NCBI GenBank assembly: GCA_014378805.1
Contig: JACMMY010000104.1
Span: 1 to 15,703, forward strand
Source of the DNA: Moraxellaceae bacterium
GTDB taxonomy: Bacteria; Pseudomonadota; Gammaproteobacteria; Pseudomonadales; Moraxellaceae
Reading direction: 5' to 3'
DNA length: 15,703 nt
Under the pieces are notes generated by a model, which did no database searches, was not told the origin of the DNA, and saw only the letters and a list, made by a program, of their open reading frames with translations. Below, piece after piece: positions 8,108 through 14,249 of the stretch. The first letter of the stretch is position 1, and every line of letters begins with the position of its first letter. Position numbers and translations under genes: made by a program.

Positions 8108-8253
8108 CCTTGATAATTAACACACGAGCAACGCCTGCATTTACCCTCTCCAAGCTAGCATAAGCAGCAATAAGCCAAAGCGCCTTGCGCCGAATCGCAT
8201 GAAATATTATTAAGAAACCGAAATTTATTAACGATAATGGGTTTAAACCCATC
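8108..8253. repeat. Intergenic stretch with 16-base palindrome, probable dispersed repeat
   Basis: No gene is supported here. A perfect palindrome ATGGGTTTAAACCCAT spans 8237-8252 and, read on the - strand, sits in the context TTGTAGGATGGGTTTAAACC, a form often seen in dispersed intergenic repeats of this bacterial group (recalled, not searched). The remainder has AAAGCGCCTTGCGCCGAA near 8176-8193, which may belong to the same element. A 75-residue frame on the - strand here is judged spurious. The palindrome edge provides the stop codon of the DUF4157 fragment next to it. Confidence 0.5.
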
Positions 8254-8601
8254 CTACAAAACTAATCCACCTGCTGCCCTCGTACCCATCACATCCGCCT
8301 CTTTCTCCAGTTCAGTATCTTCATTAATATCCTCAATACCTTCCTTTTGCATCGTTGGCTGAACTCTTCCTTGCGTTTGTTGCAAGACATGCCAAGCTTC
8401 ATTCGGCAAATGTTTCTCCTGTCCATGAGCTAAATGAATATCGGCTCCTTGTGCATAAGCGTGTGCATTTAACTGTGCTGGCGCGCTAGCGTTGTAATGA
8501 ACTTTGACATCATCCATTGAAATGCCTGCAAGGTTTTCAATCCCAAATTTTAAATTATCGGTTAAGCACGAATCGCTTTTCGTAGTTTTTAATGGAAGTA
8601 C
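8254..8601 (-). pseudogene. DUF4157 domain fragment (eCIS/polymorphic-toxin N-terminal domain remnant)
   Basis: The - strand frame encodes a recognisable piece of the DUF4157 domain: MDDVKVHYN, PAQLNAHAYAQGADIHLA, GQEKHLP, EAWHVLQQTQGRVQPT and LEKEADVMG. Homology continues upstream of the first Met (8517) as TDNLKFGIENLAGIS with no start codon, and the open frame reaches a stop at 8602-8604, so the N-terminus is missing. In intact members the segment reads LPHEAWHVVQQ with an HExxH zinc motif; here the first His is Asn (codon 8401-8403), so the metal site is lost. The frame stops right after VMG, where family members normally go on into a long toxin or effector part. I read it as a relic of an injection-system-associated or polymorphic toxin gene. 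No contractile-tail genes are in the window. Confidence 0.75.
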
Positions 8602-8604
8602 TCA

Positions 8605-8812
8605 TAGTCGTCTGGTTATATTTTTAAGTTGCCTATACCCTAGCATGGCTGATATCCCTGTGCCATCGATTCCGCCCTCATAGGCTGCTACCACAGCAAC
8701 AGAGTTGGAAATGATGCAGCTCTATTCATATAAGAATAAATACAACAATGCCATGTGAACATGGGATGTGTTTTAATTAGATTATATGACCTTACCGAAT
8801 AAGGAAGTTTTC
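8605..8812. other. Gene-poor stretch before the exported protein, with a stop-interrupted short frame
   Basis: No intact gene is supported. On the + strand a frame begins ATG at 8645 (MADIPVPSIPPS), meets TAG at 8681-8683, and continues as AATTATELEMMQLYSYKNKY to a TGA at 8756. The composition looks protein-like, so this may be a decayed small gene, but I recognise no family. The end of the stretch, around TTAATTAGATTATATG (8773-8788), is AT-rich and may hold the promoter of the next gene; no clear -35/-10 pair stands out. Confidence 0.35.
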
Positions 8813-9835
8813 ATGAAAAAAATGATCACCACCGCCCTGTTTTTGGGACTAAGTTTGAATGCTGCTTATGCTGCTGAAAGTAAGTTAACGCTGTGTATCT
8901 TCGACCCGACTGGCCCAAACGGCTATGCATATGGGTATGCCAAAGACTACGTCCTGCAAGCACCACGCTTTGGTTTGCATAATCCCATCGAAATAAAAAT
9001 CTATACCAATGAAGCACTCGTAGTGACTGATTTTAAAACGGGTCGCTGTGATGCGGCGATCATGAGTAGCTTACGGGCGCGTCAATTTAATTCATATACA
9101 GGCAGTTTGGATGCGATCGGTGCATTGATGAGTAACAAAGATTTAAGTAGTGCCTTACAGGTACTATCGAGTAAGGCTTTAGCGCCAAAAATGTCCCAAG
9201 ATGGATATGAGGTGCTGGGGATCATTCCGATCGGTGCAGCCTATATGATGGTAGATGATCGCCGGATCAATACGATCAGTAAGGCCAAAGAGAGTAAAGT
9301 TGCTGTGTTCAATCTCGACCAATCCATTAATAAACTGGTACAAAAAGTTGGGGCACAACCCATACGATTGGACCTCACGACGATTGCAAATGCATTTAGT
9401 ACACATAAAGTGAATATACTCAGCGTACCTGCGGTAGCTTTTAAACCCTTTGAGCTTGTGAAAGGTATGGTTGCAGCAGATGGCAGTGTTAAAGGGGGAG
9501 TGATTCGTTTCAGAATGGCGCAAATAACGGCTGCATTTGTTGTGCATAAGAACAAGTTACCGAATCCAGAAGTCAGCCAAAAGATTCGAGAATATATCTA
9601 TTCTCAGATCGGTACGGCTTATCGATTTATTGATAACTCTGAAAAAGATATTGATGAAAAATACTGGATTAATTTATCTCCTGCTGACCAGCAGAGTAAT
9701 CTCGCGTTATTGCGAAGTACGCGGATAGAAATGACTGCAGAAGGAATTTATGATAAAGAAATGATGCATTTACTTAAAAATATACGTTGTAAAACAACGC
9801 CTACCAATGCGGAGTGCTCGCTGAATGATGAATAA
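8813..9835 (+). CDS. Exported putative solute-binding protein (DUF6091-like)
   Basis: This 340-residue product starts at ATG 8813 with a good ribosome site (AAGGAAG, 8801-8807). It begins with a signal peptide (MKKMITTALFLGLSLNAAYA, cleavage after A20), so it is periplasmic. The mature part opens with LTLCIFDPTGPNGYAYGYAK and then has DFKTGRCDAAIMSSLRARQF and YTGSLDAIGAL. This pattern matches a family common in Acinetobacter and annotated, as I recall, as DUF6091 or putative solute-binding protein; the fold would resemble periplasmic binding proteins. The ligand is unknown. Three Cys remain in the mature part, two of them (in the IRCKT and AECSL segments) near the C-terminus and possibly a disulfide. 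The lipoprotein at 10098 follows on the same strand after 262 bases. The upstream in-frame ATG at 8786 has no ribosome site and would bury the signal peptide. Confidence 0.8.
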   Translation: MKKMITTALFLGLSLNAAYAAESKLTLCIFDPTGPNGYAYGYAKDYVLQAPRFGLHNPIEIKIYTNEALVVTDFKTGRCDAAIMSSLRARQFNSYTGSLDAIGALMSNKDLSSALQVLSSKALAPKMSQDGYEVLGIIPIGAAYMMVDDRRINTISKAKESKVAVFNLDQSINKLVQKVGAQPIRLDLTTIANAFSTHKVNILSVPAVAFKPFELVKGMVAADGSVKGGVIRFRMAQITAAFVVHKNKLPNPEVSQKIREYIYSQIGTAYRFIDNSEKDIDEKYWINLSPADQQSNLALLRSTRIEMTAEGIYDKEMMHLLKNIRCKTTPTNAECSLNDE

Positions 9836-9855
9836 GACAGCTGCGGTGATAGCGA

Positions 9856-9915
9856 AGCGTGATATTCAGTAAACATGAATATTCGCTAACGTCGATTTGG
9901 TCACCATAGGGTGAC
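9856..9915 (+). other. Two consecutive hairpins after the solute-binding-like gene
   Basis: The first hairpin (9856-9887) pairs AGCGTGATATTCA with TGAATATTCGCT, apart from a small bulge, with loop GTAAACA. The second (9900-9915) pairs GTCACC with GGTGAC around ATAG. Neither is followed by a T-run, so they are not classical intrinsic terminators. They may stabilise the 3' end of the upstream mRNA or attenuate read-through into the lipoprotein gene. Confidence 0.4.
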
Positions 9916-10097
9916 GCACAAGAGTATTTGCGTATCCAGACTACAGATTTATAAAAAATAAAATAACTTGTTACCAAAGAAACGCTCAACCCAATAAAAA
10001 ATAACGAAAAACGCATGTTTTAAACACTGAATTTATAGTCTTATGAGATGAAGACATAAAAAACTAATGATACTGCGATCCAATGGAGAGTGACGGG

Positions 10098-10700
10098 ATG
10101 TCACTGTGGAATAAAATGCAGATATATAAACAACATACATTGCTTCAGGGTCTGCGTTATTCAACGCTAATTTTGCTTGCGTTGTCATTGACTGGCTGTG
10201 TTGTACACCAGAAGCAGTCGAAATATATCGATGCTGTAGAGGCCCCCTTCCATGACTTAAATCTCATCCAAAAAGGCATTCCATCCTTGTTGGTTGAAGC
10301 CGAGATAGCGCCTTATCTCGTCCCCAGCGATCAGAGTTGTGAGGCATTAAGTAAGAATATATATGAGCTTGACGTAGCGCTTGGCACAGATCAGAAAGGT
10401 CATATGATTGATCCAACAATGTATAAGCGCGCCGTCGAGGAGTTGGATGAACAAGCGGTTGATGCGATTCGCAATACCACCGAAAGTCTGCTGCCCTTTA
10501 GGGGGTGGGTGCGGAAGGTGAGCGGGGCGGCGCGTCATTCAAAACGGATCGCGCGAGCGAACGCTGCGGGTCTGATACGACGTTCATTTCTAAAAGGGGT
10601 TCGGGTATCAAAAAATTGTCCAATGGTCTTACCGCAACAGCCCTTTGGTCCGACGGCTTTGAACTTCGCACCCCTTGGAAGACCGAATGGACGCACATAA
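10098..10700 (+). CDS. Putative lipoprotein of unknown function
   Basis: The 200-residue product carries a basic N-terminus, a hydrophobic stretch (TLILLALSL) and a lipobox LTGC ending at Cys34, so it should be lipidated and processed by LspA; V-V after the Cys argues against the inner-membrane retention Asp. The mature part has HDLNLIQKGIPSLLVEAEIA, a Cys in DQSCEAL, LDVALG, and a conserved-looking block NTTESLLPFRGWVRKVSGAARHS followed by RRSFLKGV. I recall similar lipoproteins in Acinetobacter without a known function. I chose ATG 10098 because GGAG lies about nine bases before it; ATG 10083 lacks a ribosome site and ATG 10116 is also possible. It converges on the desaturase gene, and its stop codon lies inside that gene's terminator. 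Confidence 0.75.
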   Translation: MSLWNKMQIYKQHTLLQGLRYSTLILLALSLTGCVVHQKQSKYIDAVEAPFHDLNLIQKGIPSLLVEAEIAPYLVPSDQSCEALSKNIYELDVALGTDQKGHMIDPTMYKRAVEELDEQAVDAIRNTTESLLPFRGWVRKVSGAARHSKRIARANAAGLIRRSFLKGVRVSKNCPMVLPQQPFGPTALNFAPLGRPNGRT

Positions 10701-10732
10701 AAAACCACTGCTAACGATGAGTCAGCAGTGGT
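10699..10732 (-). terminator. Intrinsic terminator of the reductase-desaturase operon
   Basis: Read on the - strand, ACCACTGCT pairs perfectly with AGCAGTGGT around an 11-base loop and is followed by a run of six T (A-run at 10699-10704 on the + strand). It begins about 30 bases after the desaturase stop. On the + strand there is no T-run after the stem, so it is directional. Its tail overlaps the stop codon of the convergent lipoprotein gene. Confidence 0.85.
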
Positions 10733-10760
10733 GAAAACTAAAAAAGTTTAGATTTTGACT

Positions 10761-11954
10761 CTATAGGGGTGCGAACTCAGCAGCCTTTGCAAGACGTTTG
10801 AAGATCTTGCCGGTCAAACCACCCTTTTCTGCTTGTTGATTCAAGTTTGCACGGATGTTGCGTACTGTCTCATTTGGCAATGAGTGAATCGCAATACGTT
10901 TGACAACACCTGACATTTGTTTTGTGAAGCTACCTGTGTTGTAGTGTTGACCGAATTCAGCACAGATGGCTTGTACTTCTGTAGCCATTTCTTGATAACG
11001 ATTGGCTGGCATGTCTGGGAACATGTGATGTTCGATTTGATGACTCAAATTACCTGACAAGAAATGGAAAATCTTACCGCCAGTCAAGTTGCTTGAACCT
11101 TTCAATTGACGTAAGTACCATTCAGCTTTGGTTTCTTTGTCTAAGTTGTCTTCAAACATTTCGACATCTTCAGTGAAGTGACCACAGAAAATGATCGAGA
11201 ATGTCCAGATATTACGGATGATGTTAGCAGTGACGTTACCTGCCAATACTGGCAAGAACATTGGACCTGCGATTACAGGGAAGAACACGTAGTCTTTACC
11301 GAATTGACGTGCGCCTTTTTTAGCAAAGCTACGACCGCTAGACAGTACTTTTTTCAAGCTGGCTTTGCCATCTAAAAAATCTTCAATATGCATGTTTTGT
11401 AAAGCGAGAAGCCATTGGAAACCGACCATGAGTGTGAATGCGCTTGGCAAATTCGCTAAGTTACGCGGTTTCCATTCTTGCTCTTCAGTCATGCGCAGGA
11501 TGCCATAGCCGATGTCGTGGTCTTTGCCTAAGACATTGGTGTAGGTGTGGTGCATGAAGTTGTGGGTATGTTTCCAGTCTTCGCCTGAACATACGGTATC
11601 CCAGTCGTAGTTTGCGCCATTCATGCTTGGGTCGTTCATCCAGTCGTATTGACCGTGCATAACGTTATGACCCAGCTCCATGTTTTCGACAATTTTAGAT
11701 ACACCGAGTGTGACGGATGCGAGCAACCATACAGGTGGAATCCAACCACCAAACATCAGCGCCGTACGGCTAGCAACTTCGGTTAAACGTACAAAGTTAC
11801 GTACACCGTAGATATATTTAGAATCTGCTTCGCCGATTTTGGCGCGCGTTGCATCGCGGAGGGCATCGATACGACGACCAAATTCTGCGATTTCTTCTGG
11901 GGTTAAAATGCGGCTTTTCTTTGTGAAACGTACTTCTGGGAAATTCGTGCTCAT
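10761..11954 (-). CDS. Membrane fatty acid desaturase (acyl-lipid/acyl-CoA type)
   Basis: This 397-residue protein is a membrane-bound di-iron fatty acid desaturase that inserts a cis double bond in acyl chains using O2 and electrons from a reductase. The three histidine boxes are intact: HNVMH at 96-100, HNFMHH at 131-136 and HQIEHH at 305-310. Hydrophobic segments lie around 65-90, 172-186 and 222-258, as in the DesA/DesB-type family. It is encoded downstream of a ferredoxin-type reductase on the same strand with a 67-base gap, matching the DesB/DesC pair of Pseudomonas and the equivalent Acinetobacter pair. A purine-rich ribosome site (AGAGAG) precedes ATG 11954. A TATAAT lies in the gap (11976-11981, - strand) without a good -35, so an internal promoter is only a weak possibility. 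Confidence 0.93.
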   Translation of the reverse strand: MSTNFPEVRFTKKSRILTPEEIAEFGRRIDALRDATRAKIGEADSKYIYGVRNFVRLTEVASRTALMFGGWIPPVWLLASVTLGVSKIVENMELGHNVMHGQYDWMNDPSMNGANYDWDTVCSGEDWKHTHNFMHHTYTNVLGKDHDIGYGILRMTEEQEWKPRNLANLPSAFTLMVGFQWLLALQNMHIEDFLDGKASLKKVLSSGRSFAKKGARQFGKDYVFFPVIAGPMFLPVLAGNVTANIIRNIWTFSIIFCGHFTEDVEMFEDNLDKETKAEWYLRQLKGSSNLTGGKIFHFLSGNLSHQIEHHMFPDMPANRYQEMATEVQAICAEFGQHYNTGSFTKQMSGVVKRIAIHSLPNETVRNIRANLNQQAEKGGLTGKIFKRLAKAAEFAPL

Positions 11955-12021
11955 GATTATTCTCTCTTTAAATCGATTATATGTGTTGAATATGTTTTAA
12001 CTTTGGCTTTTAAATCAGTGT

Positions 12022-13104
12022 TTATAGATCAATCACAACTTCACTAATTGCAGCGTTAACACAAAGCTTGATCTGGACATTGTTCTGGTCGTTGATTTCA
12101 CCGGTAATTTGATTGCGTACTGCGCCCGAAACCTTGGTACAAACACATGCGTTACATACACCCATGCGGCATCCGTAAGCAGGGGTTAGTCCAGCGGCTT
12201 CAGCACTTGCAAGCAAGTTTCCCTTTGCTTCAAATTCACGTTGGCTACGGCGAAAGTTCACGTTTTGTGCTTCAGCGTTTTCGTCGATCTTGATGGGTAA
12301 AAAACTTTCTTGACGCATTTTCTCTGACCAACCACGATCTGCCCAAATCTCGCGAGTGACTTTCATCAAGCCAGGTGCCGCACACACATAGGTATCACGT
12401 GTCGCTGCATCAGGGCATAAGTTGTCTAATGTTTCAGCATTAAAGAATGCTGGTTTTTCAGCCGAATCAACGATGATGTTTAAGCTGAAGTGTGAATGAA
12501 GTGCTGCTAAGGCTTCCAATTCTTTGCGGAATGCTGGGTCACGTGAGTAGTAAATCAATGTGACAGGAAGTTTAGAGCTTTCAAGTGCATTTTTTACCAT
12601 CGGTACAATCGGCGTAATGCCGCTACCTGCTGAAATAAACAGACTTGGATTTGCACTTGAGTTGATAAGGAATTCACCAGATGCTGGTGTAATTTCTAGT
12701 GCATCACCAATTTTTGCTTGCTTCGCGAGGTAGTTCGATACGCGACCTTGTTTTTTGACACCGATGACGAGTTTGCCGTCTTTCGCATATTGTTCTGGTG
12801 TGCAAACCAAACTGTATGCGCGTTGATGACGAACACCTGCAATAGATGCTGTCACCATAATGAATTGACCCGCTTTGAATGTTTTAAAGCGGCGATTCAA
12901 GAAGTGATTGGTCGACAAAGTGATTTTGACCATGTCATCTTCGATGTATTCAATGTTTTCGATACGCGCCATCGTACGTGTCATCGTCCACAGTGGATTA
13001 ACTTGTGCCAAAACAGCGTCAACGAAGTCTTCACGAACCCAATGTGGTTTGTAGACATTTGGTTTTGCGGTAAATGTGCGTGTTGCTGGAATCGTTGCTT
13101 GCAT
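12022..13104 (-). CDS. Ferredoxin-NAD(P)H reductase with C-terminal 2Fe-2S domain, desaturase partner
   Basis: This 360-residue flavoprotein should pass electrons from NAD(P)H through FAD and a 2Fe-2S cluster to the desaturase encoded next to it. The FAD-binding domain carries the RAYSLVC motif and the preceding AGQFIMV strand. The nucleotide-binding domain shows ISAGSGITPIVPM, and the C-terminal plant-type ferredoxin domain has C312-x4-C317-x2-C320-x27-C348. The order FAD, NAD, 2Fe-2S equals that of DesC-type reductases and phenol/benzoate reductase relatives in reverse domain order. I chose ATG 13104 because AGAGGA stands eight bases upstream; ATG 13131 has no ribosome site and adds nine residues. 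It is the first gene of the operon, facing the TetR regulator across an operator-rich region. Confidence 0.92.
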   Translation of the reverse strand: MQATIPATRTFTAKPNVYKPHWVREDFVDAVLAQVNPLWTMTRTMARIENIEYIEDDMVKITLSTNHFLNRRFKTFKAGQFIMVTASIAGVRHQRAYSLVCTPEQYAKDGKLVIGVKKQGRVSNYLAKQAKIGDALEITPASGEFLINSSANPSLFISAGSGITPIVPMVKNALESSKLPVTLIYYSRDPAFRKELEALAALHSHFSLNIIVDSAEKPAFFNAETLDNLCPDAATRDTYVCAAPGLMKVTREIWADRGWSEKMRQESFLPIKIDENAEAQNVNFRRSQREFEAKGNLLASAEAAGLTPAYGCRMGVCNACVCTKVSGAVRNQITGEINDQNNVQIKLCVNAAISEVVIDL

Positions 13105-13205
13105 CTTATTAATCCTCTGCTGGCTTACCATATCTATTTTTTTTCGTCGTGCCGCCGCAAAATATGGTGTGATTTAATGAATCAGTTTTAAAGCAAATTT
13201 GGTTG

Positions 13206-13301
13206 TGTGAACACATGTATCATTTGTGAACGCTTGTAATGTTTGTGAACACATGTACACTAATATACGTGATAATTAATTTTAGTCAACAGTTGTACAC
13301 T
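13206..13301. promoter_or_regulatory. Operator array between reductase operon and TetR gene (FabR/DesT-like sites)
   Basis: Three copies of an 18-base motif with the shared start TGTGAAC lie at 13206-13223, 13225-13242 and 13244-13261, exactly 19 bases apart. A fourth site at 13284-13301 reads AGTCAACAGTTGTACACT, with symmetric arms AGT-nn-ACA and TGT-nn-ACT. The third copy, TGTGAACACATGTACACT, is similarly symmetric; copies one and two have degenerate right halves. The motif resembles known FabR/DesT palindromes (AGTnnACAnnTGTnnACT type, recalled), and the adjacent regulator is of that family, so binding by it is a reasonable inference. The copies cover the likely promoters of both divergent units. 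Confidence 0.75.
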
Positions 13302-13303
13302 GA

Positions 13304-13346
13304 AATTTGTTAAATTTATTTTTAGCAGGGGTGCTAATTTGTTAAA
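13304..13346. repeat. Direct repeat flanking a short hairpin upstream of the TetR gene
   Basis: AATTTGTTAAA occurs at 13304-13314 and again at 13336-13346. Between and overlapping them is TTAGCA-GGGG-TGCTAA (13322-13337), a six-base-pair hairpin with a four-base loop. It lies in the leader or promoter of the regulator gene. Its role is unknown; it could be part of the promoter or a second regulatory site. Confidence 0.4.
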
Positions 13347-13421
13347 CTGTCGTTCTTCAATGTGAATTGATCAGTTTTACGCTTTGTTTTTTATTCTTTT
13401 AAGCAGTTGGATGATTCGTCT

Positions 13422-14111
13422 ATGTCTTTACGCGATGAGCGCAAGCAGCAAAGCAGACAAGCATTGCTTGATGCTGCACTGACGCTGAGTAGTGAAGGCG
13501 GTCGGTCTTTCGGTACGATTAGTTTGCGCGAAGTCGCACGCGAAGCGGGATTAGTTCCGACAGCGTTTTATCGTCATTTTCAAGACATGGATGAGCTGGG
13601 TGCAGACTTAGTCGATTATGTGTCAGGCACATTGCATCGGTTGCGCATGAGTTTGCGAGAAGGTTTTACTTTATCCTCATTCAATACTGCATCAATGACA
13701 CGTGGCAGTGTCGAGCGCTTCTTTATGGCGATTACGAAGCAACCTAATCATTGGGCGTTTTTGGTACGAGAGCGTTGGGGCGGTTCGGTTGTCGTACGAC
13801 GCGCGATCGATAAAGAAGTACGTTTTTTTTCAGTTGATATGGCGGAAGATTTACAGAAGCTACCTGCTTTTAATGCGCTTGAATTGCAAGATCTCAGTAT
13901 TATTTCAGAAATATTGGTCAATCTTTCATTCTCATGGGCAATGACATGGATCACGTTACCACTATTTGATGAAGAAACGCCCTTGGCTGAACAGCAAGAA
14001 CAGCTCATTCAACGAGCGACTCACCAAGCACAATTGCTGAATCGCGGCGCTTCAAATTGGCAAAGTAAATCTGAGCGCATTGACGCAAAAATAGCGGTTA
14101 ATTTGCCTTAG
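13422..14111 (+). CDS. TetR-family regulator, FabR/DesT-like
   Basis: The 229-residue product has an N-terminal TetR helix-turn-helix at about 34-53 (SLREVAREAGLVPTAFYRHF) followed by DMDELG, the signature that FabR and DesT share. The C-terminal two thirds, with RERWGGSVVVRRAIDKEVRFF, would form the dimer and acyl-ligand pocket. In the family, FabR and DesT sense the ratio of saturated to unsaturated acyl thioesters and repress unsaturated fatty acid or desaturase genes. Its position, divergent from a reductase-desaturase operon with matching palindromes between, supports a DesT-like role. ATG 13422 gives the usual MSLRDERKQQ start; TTG at 13407 would add five residues and cannot be excluded. 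No terminator is obvious downstream. Confidence 0.88.
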   Translation: MSLRDERKQQSRQALLDAALTLSSEGGRSFGTISLREVAREAGLVPTAFYRHFQDMDELGADLVDYVSGTLHRLRMSLREGFTLSSFNTASMTRGSVERFFMAITKQPNHWAFLVRERWGGSVVVRRAIDKEVRFFSVDMAEDLQKLPAFNALELQDLSIISEILVNLSFSWAMTWITLPLFDEETPLAEQQEQLIQRATHQAQLLNRGASNWQSKSERIDAKIAVNLP

Positions 14112-14194
14112 TTGGCATTGAACGCGCTTTTTTACACAAACTCACATGAATCGTATTTCTCGATCACAAATATATAAAAATATCGTTTTACCTC

Positions 14195-14235
14195 ATAACG
14201 CTGCAGCGTTATCGTAAGGCTCTAGCTAGACTTAC
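14195..14235. promoter_or_regulatory. Adjacent palindromes in the catalase leader
   Basis: A perfect 18-base palindrome ATAACGCTGCAGCGTTAT lies at 14195-14212. Right after it, GTAAG (14214-14218) and CTTAC (14231-14235) flank a perfect ten-base palindrome TCTAGCTAGA (14221-14230). The first could be an operator for a dimeric regulator or an RNA hairpin. It does not look like a classical terminator because no T-run follows. The ribosome site GGAG (14238-14241) of the catalase starts just downstream. Confidence 0.45.
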
Positions 14236-14249
14236 ACGGAGTAAAAACA

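Noticed and set aside
8025..8252. 75-residue frame on the - strand overlapping the HEPN gene end
   Set aside because: It overlaps a well-supported gene and a palindromic repeat, and no domain is recognisable; probably a repeat-derived spurious frame.
10704..10732. Terminator for the + strand lipoprotein gene
   Set aside because: On the + strand the stem is not followed by a T-run; the T-run exists only on the - strand.
12718..13191. 157-residue + strand frame opposite the reductase
   Set aside because: It is antisense to a clear FAD/NAD-binding coding region; its Cys- and Phe-rich composition is typical of a shadow frame.
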